Source: Nocardiopsis metallicus (GTDB taxonomy: Bacteria; Actinomycetota; Actinomycetes; Streptosporangiales; Streptosporangiaceae). From it: 64,000 nt of DNA. The stretch spans positions 2,294,001 to 2,358,000 of the forward strand of contig NZ_JACHDO010000001.1 of the NCBI RefSeq assembly GCF_014201115.1. Reading direction: 5' to 3'. Both the position numbers and the translations under genes were made by a program. Of the stretch, positions 25,180 through 33,996 are shown piece after piece. Every line of letters begins with the position of its first letter. Position 1 is the stretch's first letter. Under the pieces are notes generated by a model, which saw nothing but the letters and a program-made list of their open reading frames with translations, had not been told where the DNA came from and did not search any database.

Positions 25180-26394
25180 TCAACGGGCTCCGTACGGCTC
25201 GGCCGGGGTGAACGTGACGGGCAGGGAGGCCACCCCGCGCACCCACGGGGAGGGGCGCCAGTGGAGTTCGGACTCGGGGATGGCCAGTTCGATGTCGGGG
25301 AGCCGGTCCACCAGGACCTCCACCCCGGTGACGGCGATGATCTCGGCGATCTCCCTGGCGGGGTAAGGGCACTGGTGGGCACCGTGTGAGAAGGAGAGGT
25401 GGGCCTGGCTGCCGTGGCCGCCCCGGGCGGCGGCGGAGCGCACGAGGGGGTCCCGGTTGGCGCCGGAGAGCCCGAGGAGCAGCAGATCTCCCTGGCGGAT
25501 GAACTGTCCGCCCAGCTCCACGTCGTGCGCGGCGTAGCGTCCGGCGTGGATCTGGGTGGGGGTGTCCTCCCACAGAACCTCGTTGAGGGCCTCCTGCACA
25601 CTGCTGCGGGCCCCGGCGATGGAGGCGCCGAACCGTTCGTCGGTGAACATCAGCCGCAGCGCGTTGCCCAGCCACTCGGCGGTCGGCTGGTTCCCGCCGC
25701 CCAGCAGCACGATGAGTTCGGGCACCGCCTCCTCGTCGGTGTACCCGGCCGGGTGGCCGAGCAGGCGGGAGACGACGTCGGGTCCGGGTCTGAGGCGGCG
25801 TTCGGCGACGAGCTCGGCCATGGCGGCCATCAGGGCCTGCTGGGCCGCCATGGCGTCGGGGCCGCCGTCGATCATCGTGTTCATGTTGTCGGCGAGGTGG
25901 TCGCCGCGCACGTCGTCCAATCCGTACAGCCAGCTGAGCACGAGGGCGGGGAGCCGTGCGGTGTAGGAGGTGCGCAGGTCCGTGCCGGTGGTGGCGCAGA
26001 AGGAGTCGATGAGCCGGTCGGCCATCCGCGCGGTGGTCGTGCGCAGCTCGTGGAGGTCGGTCCCGGACAGGGCGTCGCTCACCGCACCGGCGCGGCGGCG
26101 GTGGTCGGCTCCCTCGGAGTAGAGCACCGTGGGCAGCTGGATGACCATGGGCAGCATCGGCCAGTCCTGGGGGACCAGGTGCCAGGCGTTCCAGCGGCTG
26201 GAGCTGCGCGCGAACACGCCGGGGGTGTTCAGGACGTGGTGCAGTTCCCGGTAACCGATCACCAGCCACGCGGGGACGTCGCCCTCCATGGTGACCGGGA
26301 CGACCGGACCGTGCTCGGCCCGCATCTTCTCGTAGAGGCTCCCTGGATCGGCTTGGAAGTCCGGGCCGTGCAGCCGGACCGGGCAACCGCTCAT
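25180..26394 (-). CDS. Cytochrome P450, CYP157-like with ExxW (first pair, after cvnD)
   Basis: A 404-residue protein starting MSGCPVRLHGPDF, overlapping the cvnD stop by 4 nt (ATGA), which ties the P450s to the conservon. The heme loop is FSHGAHQCP. The K-helix NEVLWEDTPTQ has Trp in place of Arg (ExxW), and the I-helix is GGGNQPTAEW. In Streptomyces coelicolor, conservon cvn9 and others carry P450 genes in this position, so the arrangement is a known one. The role of CYP157-type proteins is unsettled: they might be catalysts with unusual folding or partners of the adjacent CYP154. Confidence 0.9.
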   Translation of the reverse strand: MSGCPVRLHGPDFQADPGSLYEKMRAEHGPVVPVTMEGDVPAWLVIGYRELHHVLNTPGVFARSSSRWNAWHLVPQDWPMLPMVIQLPTVLYSEGADHRRRAGAVSDALSGTDLHELRTTTARMADRLIDSFCATTGTDLRTSYTARLPALVLSWLYGLDDVRGDHLADNMNTMIDGGPDAMAAQQALMAAMAELVAERRLRPGPDVVSRLLGHPAGYTDEEAVPELIVLLGGGNQPTAEWLGNALRLMFTDERFGASIAGARSSVQEALNEVLWEDTPTQIHAGRYAAHDVELGGQFIRQGDLLLLGLSGANRDPLVRSAAARGGHGSQAHLSFSHGAHQCPYPAREIAEIIAVTGVEVLVDRLPDIELAIPESELHWRPSPWVRGVASLPVTFTPAEPYGAR

Positions 26395-27005
26395 CGGGCG
26401 CCTTTCGTGATCAGGGAACGGACGTGGTGGACGAGCGCGATGAGGACCTGTTTGGCGGAGCCGCGCTCGCGGGCGTCGCAGCGCTGCAGCGGGATGGCCG
26501 GGTCCAGGTCGAGGGCGGCGCGCACCTCGTCCAGTGAGTGCGTGGTCTCGCCGAAGTCGTTGTGCGCCACCACGAAGGGGGTCCCCTGTGCCTCCAGGCG
26601 GTCGATGGCGTAGAAGGAGTCCTCCAGGCGGCGGGTGTCGACGAGCACGACGGCGCCCAGGGCCCCGGTGAACAGCCGGTCCCACAGGAACCAGAAGCGT
26701 TCCTGGCCCGGTGCCCCGAAGAGGTAGAGCACGGAGCTCTCGTCCAGGGTGATGCGGCCGAAGTCGAAGGCGACGGTGGTGGTGCGCTTTCCCTCGACCC
26801 CGTGGAGGTCGTCGACGCCCGCACCGGCCCGGGTCATGGTCTCCTCGGTGTTCAGCGGGCGGATCTCGCTGACCGAGCGGACCATGGTGGTCTTGCCGAC
26901 CCCGAAACCGCCGACGACGGCGATCTTCAGGGCCTGTTCGGTGCTGGCGGCCAGCGGGGTGACCGGCGCGGGGGCTTGAGCGGGTTCAGAGCTTGTGGAG
27001 TGCAA
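26391..27005 (-). CDS. cvnD: Conservon small GTPase CvnD
   Basis: A 204-residue Ras-like GTPase of the MglA/CvnD group. The P-loop is GGFGVGKTTMV (near residue 32), and the switch II motif is LFGAPGQERFWFLW. The base-recognition NKxD is replaced by HNDF, as is usual in this family. In conservons it works with CvnA-C at the membrane in a system likened to eukaryotic G-protein coupling. It overlaps cvnC by 20 nt and the first P450 by 4 nt. The P450s may be its functional output. Confidence 0.93.
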   Translation of the reverse strand: MHSTSSEPAQAPAPVTPLAASTEQALKIAVVGGFGVGKTTMVRSVSEIRPLNTEETMTRAGAGVDDLHGVEGKRTTTVAFDFGRITLDESSVLYLFGAPGQERFWFLWDRLFTGALGAVVLVDTRRLEDSFYAIDRLEAQGTPFVVAHNDFGETTHSLDEVRAALDLDPAIPLQRCDARERGSAKQVLIALVHHVRSLITKGAR

Positions 27006-27342
27006 CGAGCACCTTCTCCAACACGTCCGGTGAGGCGAGCGGATGCGCCGGCGAGGGCGCGGGGGCCGGATGACGCGCGGTCACCCGACCGGTGTCGATG
27101 AGGTCGGTGAGCAGGATGCGCACGACCGTCACCGGCAGACGCAGGTGGGCGGCGATCTCCACCACCGCCATGGGGCTCACGCACAGGCGCAGGATGTCGG
27201 CGTGCTCGGACTGCATCCCGGGGGCGGGCGCGCTCTCCGCGACGATGAGTGTCACGGCGTCCAGGGAGTCGTCGGCTCCGCTGCTGCGGCCCGAGGTGAT
27301 GACGTAGAGCCGGTCCGGGCTCTCCCTGCGGTGTGGGCTCAT
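26986..27342 (-). CDS. cvnC: Conservon protein CvnC (DUF742)
   Basis: A 118-residue DUF742 protein. LYVITSGRS near the N-terminus and LRLCVSPMAVVEIAAHLRLPVTVVRILLTDLIDTGRV in the second half form the predicted winged-helix-like fold. The family always accompanies roadblock proteins and small GTPases in actinobacteria. It is expected to interact with CvnB, CvnD or both. It overlaps cvnB by 4 nt and cvnD by 20 nt, implying tight translational coupling. Confidence 0.93.
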   Translation of the reverse strand: MSPHRRESPDRLYVITSGRSSGADDSLDAVTLIVAESAPAPGMQSEHADILRLCVSPMAVVEIAAHLRLPVTVVRILLTDLIDTGRVTARHPAPAPSPAHPLASPDVLEKVLVALHKL

Positions 27343-27743
27343 ACCGTCTCGGACCCGGCTCGGGGCGGCGTGGTCAGGTACTCACCCATCTGCTCGACCA
27401 GTTCGTTCATGTTGTGGCCGACCAGCCCCGGCTCGGCCTCCGCGCTGGTGATGACCGCCAGGTGGGTGCCGTGACCGGCTTCGACGATGAACAGCAGACC
27501 GCCGTAGAACTCGGCCATCGCCTGGCGGACCCCGCCCCGGCCGTCCCCGAACTCCACCGACGCGCTGTGGGCCAGACTCTGCACTCCTGCCGCGATGGCC
27601 GCGAGGTGGTCGGCGCTGTCGGCGCCCAGTCCCGAGCTGTGGCACAGTTTGAGGCCGTCGCGGGAGAGCACCAGCGCGTGCCGGGTGCCCGGTGTGCGTT
27701 CCAGGAGGCCTTCGAGCAGCCAGGTCAGCGTCTTGAGGTCCAT
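27339..27743 (-). CDS. cvnB: Conservon roadblock/LC7 protein CvnB
   Basis: A 134-residue roadblock/LC7-domain protein, related to MglB, the GTPase-activating partner of MglA-like GTPases. ALVLSRDGLKLCHS and the helix ADHLAAIAAGVQSLAHSA are characteristic. I chose the ATG at 27743, overlapping the cvnA stop (TGATG), because its spacing to AAGGA is better than that of the ATG three bases earlier. It likely regulates the nucleotide cycle of CvnD. Confidence 0.92.
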   Translation of the reverse strand: MDLKTLTWLLEGLLERTPGTRHALVLSRDGLKLCHSSGLGADSADHLAAIAAGVQSLAHSASVEFGDGRGGVRQAMAEFYGGLLFIVEAGHGTHLAVITSAEAEPGLVGHNMNELVEQMGEYLTTPPRAGSETV

Positions 27744-29140
27744 CATGTTTCCTTCGGTGAGTCGGTGGGCCCCTCGCCGCGCACCGCGGAGCGGAACGCG
27801 CCGAACCCCTTCGCCGAGGTGGGGGGACTGGTGTTCTCGGGGACGGGCCGGGTTCGCTCCGCCGCGGCCAGGGTCCGCCCCCGGCGCCGCATCGGCAGGC
27901 CGTTCTCCGACCTGGGCAGGGGTGCCGTGCCGGTGGGAGAGACAGTGTTGGCGGACGCAGCGGTGGGGGCCGGACCGTTGGGGGAGGCCGCCGGGACCGG
28001 AGCGGAGCTGTCGGGGACGGTGGTCGGCCGGGGCGCGGTGGGTGCGGGCAGCGGTTTGATGATGCGCTGCGGCAGGAGCAGGACCACAGCCGTACCGCCC
28101 CTGGAGGAGGAGCGGAAGGAGACTTCGAGACCGTAGCGGCGGGCGAGCTGACCGACGACCGACAGACCCAGGCGCGTCCCGGAGATGGTGGTGATGTCGA
28201 GACCGCTGCGCACCGCGAGGCGGGCCCGGCGCAGCGCCTCCTCGCCCATGACGAGACCGCCGTCCTCGACCATGACGGCGATCCCGGCCTGGACCTCCTC
28301 CACGTGGACGTGGACCTCGGCGGTGGGCGGGGAGAACTTGGCCGCGTTGTCGAGGATCTCGGCCAGCGCGTGGATGACGCCCTCGGCCGCGAAACCGGCG
28401 ACTGCGAGGCTGGAGACGTTGTGGGTGCGCACCCGCTGGTAGGCGCCGATCCGGCTCATGGCCCCGCGCAGGATGCTCTCCATGGGGATGGCGCGGCCCC
28501 AGCGGCGGCCCGAACGGGCCCCGGTGAGGATGGCGATGCTGTCGGCGATCCGGCCGGTCTGGGCGGTGGTGTGGTCCAGCTGCATGAGGTCGCCGAGGAT
28601 GTCGGATCCGGCGCTGCCGTCGCCGTAGCGCTCCTGCATCTGGCGCAGGTCGGCGAGCATGGTGGTGGTCAGCGCCTGGACCCGGCCCGCGGCGGTGGCG
28701 CAGGCGGCCATGGCGGCGGCGCGGCGGCGTTCGGCGGCGGAGATCTCCTCGGCGACGGCGCGCAGGACGGCGGCGTTGGCCGGGTCGTCCACGGAGGACA
28801 TCCGGTGCAGGACGGTGTCCGCGGAGTCACCCGCGCGCAGCTGTTCGACCAGGCGGGGCAGGTGTTCCTCGGCGAAGGCCTCGGTGGCGGCCCGGGCCCC
28901 CTCGGCCCGGACCCGGTGTTCGGCGAGCAGGCGGTCCCGGCGTCCGAGGAGGAGGGCCGCGACCAGGATCAGCAGGAGGGCGACGCCTCCGGTGACCAGG
29001 ACCGGCGCCAGCCCGTCGGGATAGGTGGCCCAGAGCGCCCAGCCCCAGACCGGAAGGAGCGGAACCAGAAGGAGCAGCCATCGTGAGGTGGTCGATCCCG
29101 GCGGCAGCGCTCCGCGGGGGCGGGGGGTTTCGTCAGTCAT
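27743..29140 (-). CDS. cvnA: Conservon sensor histidine kinase-like protein CvnA
   Basis: A 465-residue membrane protein heading the conservon. Two N-terminal membrane helices (about 20-40 and 45-66) are separated by only a few residues, so there is hardly any external sensor loop. A dimerisation helix region (LQLDHTTAQTGRIADSIA, near 190) carries a candidate His. The HATPase domain has the N-box EILDNAAKFSP. G1 is degenerate (VEDGGLVMG rather than DxGxG), and G2 is GTRLGLSVVGQLARRYG. A disordered Pro/Ala-rich C-tail follows. It probably binds ATP and anchors the CvnB-C-D complex; autokinase activity is uncertain. Confidence 0.9.
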   Translation of the reverse strand: MTDETPRPRGALPPGSTTSRWLLLLVPLLPVWGWALWATYPDGLAPVLVTGGVALLLILVAALLLGRRDRLLAEHRVRAEGARAATEAFAEEHLPRLVEQLRAGDSADTVLHRMSSVDDPANAAVLRAVAEEISAAERRRAAAMAACATAAGRVQALTTTMLADLRQMQERYGDGSAGSDILGDLMQLDHTTAQTGRIADSIAILTGARSGRRWGRAIPMESILRGAMSRIGAYQRVRTHNVSSLAVAGFAAEGVIHALAEILDNAAKFSPPTAEVHVHVEEVQAGIAVMVEDGGLVMGEEALRRARLAVRSGLDITTISGTRLGLSVVGQLARRYGLEVSFRSSSRGGTAVVLLLPQRIIKPLPAPTAPRPTTVPDSSAPVPAASPNGPAPTAASANTVSPTGTAPLPRSENGLPMRRRGRTLAAAERTRPVPENTSPPTSAKGFGAFRSAVRGEGPTDSPKET

Positions 29141-29740
29141 GGTGCTCCATGTCCGGCCACGTCGTCACTCCTTGTACACGCTGAAGGGCGCGCCGAACGG
29201 GCACCGGCAATCCACGTGCGAGGGCGTGTCGAATAGGCGGTCAAATTATCCTCAACCAGCCTTTTTCTTCACACAGCGAATCAACATACCATCAAGTACA
29301 CCTGTCGCCCATGTCCGAACAATGAACAATCGATTCTTCGCCGAGACTGCACCGCAGGACCTCGGGGACAGGCGATCCGGCGCCGCACCGACCAAGGCCA
29401 GGAGCAGCCGCAATGGCGGTGAAGGACTTTGTCCGAATCCTCGGATTCATATCGTGAACTGCACCGACGCAGAAAAGTCGCGCAACCCGAAAATCCCCTC
29501 GAAGGCGCGAGAGGCAGCGTGGGACCGGTGTGTCGGGGGCGATGCCGGGACTTTCGGGGACGGCCCCCTAGAGTGGTGCAGGTCACAAGCACCGGGGGGC
29601 TCGGTGATGCAGGCTCTCGTGGGACAGCCGGGGTCCCGCGCCCGCCGGAGTGGTTCGACCTCAGGTCAGCGGGGAATCTTGACGTGGACCGACGCGTTAC
29701 ACCCCGCGAGACCGCACAAGCGCCTGGAGGCACCCACACG
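29141..29740. other. 600-bp divergent intergenic region between cvnA and rbpA
   Basis: This region is locally A+T-rich compared with its surroundings (about 29220-29330), unlike coding DNA here. It must hold the minus-strand promoter for the ten-gene conservon/P450 operon and the plus-strand promoter for rbpA at 29673. I found no convincing conserved gene, RNA or repeat in it. Confidence 0.6.
29673..29698 (+). promoter_or_regulatory. SigR-type promoter of rbpA (GGAAT-N18-GTT)
   Basis: GGAAT at 29673-29677 and GTT at 29696-29698 are spaced by exactly 18 nt, matching the SigR (thiol-oxidative stress sigma) consensus of streptomycetes. It is about 45 nt upstream of the rbpA ATG. rbpA is an established SigR target in Streptomyces coelicolor, so the motif is in the expected place. 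Confidence 0.75.
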
Positions 29741-30124
29741 ATGGCCGAGCGAGCACTTCGCGGCACACGGCTCGGGGCGACGAGCTACGAAAACGACCGC
29801 AACACCGACCTGGCTCCCCGGCAGGAAGTCACCTACGACTGCACCCGGGGGCACCGCTTCTCGGTCACCTTCGCGACCGAGGCCGAGATCCCCGCAGAAT
29901 GGGAATGCCGATTCTGCGGCGACCGGGCGCTGCGCCGTGACGGCGGCGGCGAGGAGCCCAAGAACACCAAACCGGTGCGCACCCACTGGGACATGCTGCT
30001 GGAACGCCGAAGCATGGAGGACCTCGAGGAGGTCCTGGCCGAACGGCTGGAGCTGCTCCGCGCCCGCCGCCGCGAGGAGGCGGCGAAGGTCGAGGAGATC
30101 GCCAAGCAACGGCAGAGCGCCTGA
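29741..30124 (+). CDS. rbpA: RNA polymerase-binding protein RbpA
   Basis: A 127-residue actinobacterial transcription factor that binds RNA polymerase and group I/II sigma factors and stabilises the open complex. The N-terminal ALRGTRLGATSYENDR, the core TYDCTRGH (Cys) and WECRFCGDRA (CxxC) form the zinc-binding barrel. The sigma-interaction part TKPVRTHWDMLLERRSMEDLEEVL near residue 85 is highly conserved. CTGGAGG precedes the ATG. It is alone between a SigR-type promoter and a bidirectional terminator. Confidence 0.97.
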   Translation: MAERALRGTRLGATSYENDRNTDLAPRQEVTYDCTRGHRFSVTFATEAEIPAEWECRFCGDRALRRDGGGEEPKNTKPVRTHWDMLLERRSMEDLEEVLAERLELLRARRREEAAKVEEIAKQRQSA

Positions 30125-30149
30125 CTCAGGCACCCGGCCGACGACGGAT

Positions 30150-30182
30150 ACGGGGGCGGTGGACATGGTCCACCGCCCCCGT
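30150..30182. terminator. Bidirectional hairpin between rbpA and the HAD gene
   Basis: A perfect 15-bp stem (30150-30164 with 30168-30182) with a 3-nt loop lies between two convergent genes, 26 nt after the rbpA stop and 33 nt after the HAD stop. Confidence 0.85.
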
Positions 30183-30214
30183 CGTCATGCCCGACGGACC
30201 TGGGCAAGCCCTGT

Positions 30215-31018
30215 TCAGTCCTGGTCACCGAAGGGGTTCTGGGTGTTGCCCACCAGTTCCTTGACCGACTCGATGACCCGGGTGGGCCGGTAGGGGAACT
30301 GCTCGGCGGTGTGGCGATCGGAGATCCCCGACAGTACGAGCAGGGTCTGCAGACCGGCCTCCAGGCCGCTGAGCACGTCGGTGTCCATCCGGTCGCCGAC
30401 CATGATGGTGTTCTCCGAGTGGGCGCCGATCCGGCGCAGCGCCGAGCGCATCATGAGCGGGTTCGGCTTGCCCACGAAGTAGGGGCGGCGGCCGGTGGCC
30501 TTCTCGATCAGCGCGGCGACGGCACCGGTCGCGGGCAGCGGTCCCTCGGCGCTGGGCCCGGTCTCGTCGGGGTTGGTGGCGATGAACCGGGCACCGTTGC
30601 GCACCAGCCGGATCGCGCGGGTGATGGCCTCGAAGCTGTAGGTGCGGGTCTCCCCCAGCACCACGTAGTCCGGATTGCGCTCGGTCATCACGTAGCCCAC
30701 GTTGTGCAGGGCGGTGGTCAGGCCCGACTCACCCACCACGTAGGCCGAGCCGCCGGGGCGCTGGGTCTGGAGGAACTGGGCGGTGGCCAGCGCGGAGGTC
30801 CAGATCGCCTCCTCGGGGATGTCCAGTCCCGTGTTGAGCAGCCGCGCTCGCAGGTCACGCGGGGTGTAGATGGAGTTGTTCGTCAACACCATGAACGGGG
30901 TCCCCTGCTCGCGCAGCTCCGCGATGAGCGTGTCCGCTCCGGGGATCAGGTGCTCCTCGCGTACGAGCACGCCGTCCATGTCGAAAAGGTAGTTCCACTC
31001 GTTGCTCACATGCCCCAT
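30215..31018 (-). CDS. HAD-IIA family phosphatase (NagD-like)
   Basis: A 267-residue haloacid dehalogenase-fold phosphatase. Motif I is FDMDGVL, motif II VLTNN, and motif [14 protein letters not shown] and [12 protein letters not shown]; the large C2 cap insertion between motifs II and III places it in subclass IIA with NagD. It probably dephosphorylates nucleotides or sugar phosphates in the cytosol. The start is uncertain: ATG 31018 (used here) or GTG 31009, and neither has a strong ribosome site. Confidence 0.88.
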   Translation of the reverse strand: MGHVSNEWNYLFDMDGVLVREEHLIPGADTLIAELREQGTPFMVLTNNSIYTPRDLRARLLNTGLDIPEEAIWTSALATAQFLQTQRPGGSAYVVGESGLTTALHNVGYVMTERNPDYVVLGETRTYSFEAITRAIRLVRNGARFIATNPDETGPSAEGPLPATGAVAALIEKATGRRPYFVGKPNPLMMRSALRRIGAHSENTIMVGDRMDTDVLSGLEAGLQTLLVLSGISDRHTAEQFPYRPTRVIESVKELVGNTQNPFGDQD

Positions 31019-31119
31019 TGTGCAGGTATTCGGGACACGGGCGCTATTCCTACCAGCCGGTAGCCGCGTGTTGCGGGGTTGACGCTGCTCACACCTGCCA
31101 GGTGCGGCCGTCAGGGGGT

Positions 31120-31923
31120 CTACACCGGAGGCCAGGGGACGGAGGGCCAGTCGGGGGCCGGGTAGGGGTGGATGCCGTGGTGGATGAGCAGATCCACCCG
31201 GGCCCGCACCGCGTAGACCTCGGGGCCGGTCAGGTGGGCGGTCAGTTCCGCGGAGAGCGGGTCCTCGGGCCGGCGCAGGCGCGTGCGTACCTCGGTCAGC
31301 GCGGTCAGGGCCTCCTCGGTGAGGGGCTGGCCCTGCCACTGCCACAGGACCGTGCGCAGTTTGTAGTCCTCGGCGAAGGACACCCCGTGGTCGCAGCCGT
31401 ACAGGTGCCCCTCGGGGGTGGGGAGCAGGTGGCCGATCTTGCGGTCGGAGTTGTTGATGACCGCGTCCAGGACCGCCATCCGGCGCAGCCCCCGGTGCTC
31501 GGTCTCCCGGGAGAGGGCCACCAGGTCCACCGTGGTGTCGCCGTGCACCCACAGCTGGACCATGCCCTCGCCGTAGGGGCCGTCGCGGTGGACCGTGGGC
31601 GGTACCACGGACCAGCCCAGCGCCTCGGAGACGGCGTAGGCCGACACCTCGCGCCCGGCCAGGGTTCCGTCGGGGAAGTCCCACAGGGGCCGCTCCCCCG
31701 CCACCGGCTTGTACACGCACACGGCCGAGCGGACGCCGTCGGAGACCGTGCAGTACAGGGTGGCGTTGGAGGCCGCGGTCAAGCGGCCCTCCACGGTGAT
31801 CTCGCCCCGGCGCAGCAGGTCCAGGCCCTCCGCGGGGGTGAGCCCGCCGAAGGCGCCCGTGGTGCCCGACGGCAGCGGGTCCGCGGCGGTCGGGCCCGGG
31901 TGGCTGGTGGTGTCTTCGTCCAC
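31120..31923 (-). CDS. SCO1664 family protein (PI3/4-kinase-like fold)
   Basis: A 267-residue actinobacterial protein of the SCO1664 group, distantly similar to phosphatidylinositol kinases. [19 protein letters not shown] carries the candidate nucleotide-binding Lys. [17 protein letters not shown] resembles the kinase catalytic loop (N-x-D-R-K), and GCDHGVSF resembles the DxG motif. No substrate is known. A GTG at 31923 is the start, 11 nt from the DUF3090 stop. It normally clusters with DUF3090 and an MSMEG_4193-type phosphomutase, both present here. Confidence 0.87.
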   Translation of the reverse strand: MDEDTTSHPGPTAADPLPSGTTGAFGGLTPAEGLDLLRRGEITVEGRLTAASNATLYCTVSDGVRSAVCVYKPVAGERPLWDFPDGTLAGREVSAYAVSEALGWSVVPPTVHRDGPYGEGMVQLWVHGDTTVDLVALSRETEHRGLRRMAVLDAVINNSDRKIGHLLPTPEGHLYGCDHGVSFAEDYKLRTVLWQWQGQPLTEEALTALTEVRTRLRRPEDPLSAELTAHLTGPEVYAVRARVDLLIHHGIHPYPAPDWPSVPWPPV

Positions 31924-31934
31924 GGGAAGGGGCC

Positions 31935-32516
31935 TCAAACGAGACGGTCCGGGCGGTAGCCGTTCTGACGCGCGCAGATGTGGCCGTTCGGGTCGAGCGG
32001 GCGGCCGCACAGCGGACAGTCGGGGCGGCCCGCGGAGACGACCTTCAGGGCGCGCCCCGCGAAGGCGCGCGCCTCACCGGGGGTGAGGTAGACGCGCAGG
32101 ACGTCGCGGTGGGCGGGGGCCTCCTCGGCGAAGACCTCCAGCTCCTCCTCGTCGTCCTCGACCAGTTCCTCGGTGGCGGTCTCGTCGATCTCCTGGGCCT
32201 CGATGATCACGCGAGCCGCCTCGGCGTCCCACGCCAGGGCCAGGGTGCCCACACGGAAGTCCTGTTCGATGGGCTGTTCCAGAGGCCCGTCGTCCTCGGG
32301 CGGGGCCACGTCGTCCGGCGGCGCCCCGAAACGGCGGTGCACCTCTTCCAGCAACTCCTCGATACGGGCGGCCAGAGCCTCCACCTGGGCCTTCTCCAGT
32401 ACGACACTGGTGATGCGGCCCTCGCCGACGGCCTGGAGGAAGAAGGTACGGTCCCCAGGCTGGCCCACGGTTCCGGCGACGAACCGCTCCGGCGGATTGA
32501 ACTGAAAAACGGGCAT
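31935..32516 (-). CDS. DUF3090 family protein
   Basis: A 193-residue acidic protein of conserved actinobacterial family DUF3090, function unknown. The N-terminus [19 protein letters not shown] and the C-terminal Cys cluster [21 protein letters not shown], a small zinc-ribbon-like site, are family hallmarks. A very acidic stretch lies at about 125-145. It is predicted to be co-transcribed with the SCO1664-type gene downstream. Genomic pairing suggests that the two work together. Confidence 0.9.
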   Translation of the reverse strand: MPVFQFNPPERFVAGTVGQPGDRTFFLQAVGEGRITSVVLEKAQVEALAARIEELLEEVHRRFGAPPDDVAPPEDDGPLEQPIEQDFRVGTLALAWDAEAARVIIEAQEIDETATEELVEDDEEELEVFAEEAPAHRDVLRVYLTPGEARAFAGRALKVVSAGRPDCPLCGRPLDPNGHICARQNGYRPDRLV

Positions 32517-32554
32517 GCCTAGAACCTTAAGGGATGTGGGTGACACGGTGCGAT

Positions 32555-33001
32555 TCACCCGCGCCGCGGTACCCGCACCGGCGCGCACGGGGTGCGGGAG
32601 CGCCCGGGTTCGGGAGATCTCGACCGCCTCGACTCGACCGCCTCGACCGGCAGGTGCAGCTCGCCCAGCAGGGTCCGGCCCGCCGTCCCGCGCGTGCCCT
32701 GCGGGTCGAAGCTCCCGGCGGGCCCGGCGATGCTGGTGGTGTCCCCGTTGGCCCACACCCCGCAGACCGCGTCGGGGTTCACGGCCGGAGCGGACAGGAG
32801 CTCCTCCCCCAGCACGATGGCGACCCTGCGCTGCGGTTCCTCCACGTCGTGACAGGCCGCCTTCGCGGTCAGCCGACGCCAGCCCCCGGCGCCCGCGGGC
32901 AGGACCACGACGAGTCCGCGCGGCACCCGACGGCGTCCGCTCGGTCGGCCTTCGAACGGGCTCTGGGGCACGGGGACGGGGGCGAAGCGTTGGTGCGGGA
33001 C
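32555..33001 (-). pseudogene. Remnant resembling a SecDF P1-head-subdomain protein
   Basis: The minus-strand frame has a clearly protein-like stretch: GWRRLTAKAACHDVEEPQ, then RVAIVLGEELLSAPAVN and LLGELHLPVE. This echoes the SecD-type pattern (RxAIVLDGxVxSAPxI) found in small secreted actinomycete proteins with a SecDF P1 head subdomain. No signal peptide or convincing start is present, and the front is Pro/Arg-rich. I read it as the tail of a decayed gene inserted within the otherwise compact phosphomutase-DUF3090-SCO1664 group. The rest of 32517-33083 shows nothing. Confidence 0.4.
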
Positions 33002-33083
33002 AGACTCGGAACCGGATGGGCGGGGGACACTGGGGCTTTTCCCGCCAAAAAGGATGATGGGGTGCGGGCAGGGGCTCTGCGGG

Positions 33084-33893
33084 TTACGGAAGGTGGGATG
33101 TACCCGGTGCCCGTTCGGTTCGGTCCCCCTGGCCCGCGCCGCCGCCGACCGCCGCGTCGCCCTTGGCCTCGGCCGCGGTGGGCAGGGCACCGGAGAGGGG
33201 CTCGCCGGTGTCGTTGAGCTTGTTCAGGAAGGGCCGGGTCCGCGTGTAGGTGATGGAGGTGACCGAACAGGGGTCCACGCGCAGGCGCTGGAAGAGGTCC
33301 AGGTGCAGGCCCAGGGCGTCGGCGATGATCGCCTTGATCACGTCTCCGTGGCTGCACACCACGTACAGCGGCGGGGGGTCGCCGGCGGAGGCCTGTTGGA
33401 GGAGCCGCCCGTTCCAGTCCCGTACCGCCTCCACGGCCCGGGCCGAGGTGGCGGCCAGTGCCTCGCCGCCGGGGAACCGGGCGGCGCTGGGGTGGTCCTG
33501 GACGACCCGCCACAGGGGTTCGGCGGCGAGGTCGGTGAGGGAGCGCCCGGTCCAGCTACCGTAGTCGCACTCGACGAAGCGTTCGTCGGTGGTCACGGGC
33601 GTGCCGAGCCGTTCGGAGATCGCCTCGGCGGTTTCCTGGCAGCGTTCGAGCGGGCTGGACACGAGCGCGGCGGGGACGATGCCCTCCAACCGGCTGGCCA
33701 GGTCGGCGGCCTGGCCCCGGCCGTTGTCGTTGAGGTGCACGTTGGGCGCGCGACCGGCCAGTCGGGGCCCGGTGGCGTCGGTCATGCCGTGCCGGACCAG
33801 CAGGAGCGTGACGGCCTCGGGCGGGGACGGGGGGTCAGCCGGGGACTCGACCGGGGCGTCAGCGTCAGCGGGGATGTCAGCAGGTGTCGCCAT
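33084..33893 (-). CDS. Histidine phosphatase family protein (MSMEG_4193-type phosphomutase)
   Basis: A 269-residue histidine phosphatase superfamily member. LLVRHGMTDAT is the catalytic RHG motif near residue 34. SSPLERCQETAE and VVCSHGDVIKAI provide the second Arg and His. It has Pro/Asp-rich N- and Gly/Arg-rich C-terminal extensions. The MSMEG_4193 subfamily is found next to DUF3090 and SCO1664-type genes, which holds here although 567 nt intervene. Substrate is unknown. A more internal start cannot be excluded because the first 25 residues are low-complexity. Confidence 0.87.
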   Translation of the reverse strand: MATPADIPADADAPVESPADPPSPPEAVTLLLVRHGMTDATGPRLAGRAPNVHLNDNGRGQAADLASRLEGIVPAALVSSPLERCQETAEAISERLGTPVTTDERFVECDYGSWTGRSLTDLAAEPLWRVVQDHPSAARFPGGEALAATSARAVEAVRDWNGRLLQQASAGDPPPLYVVCSHGDVIKAIIADALGLHLDLFQRLRVDPCSVTSITYTRTRPFLNKLNDTGEPLSGALPTAAEAKGDAAVGGGAGQGDRTERAPGTSHLP

Positions 33894-33996
33894 GACACCA
33901 GGGTAGGCCGCCGCCGAGGTGGAGGCGGGCCGCCTCGGAACGGACTCGGGGAGGGGAGGGACAGGGAAGGGAGTGCGGGGAGGCGGGTCGGTGCGG

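Noticed and set aside
19933..26394. CYP157-like genes as pseudogenes because ExxR is missing
   Set aside because: All three are full length, keep the heme Cys and share the same Arg-to-Trp change, which equals the known CYP157 exception.
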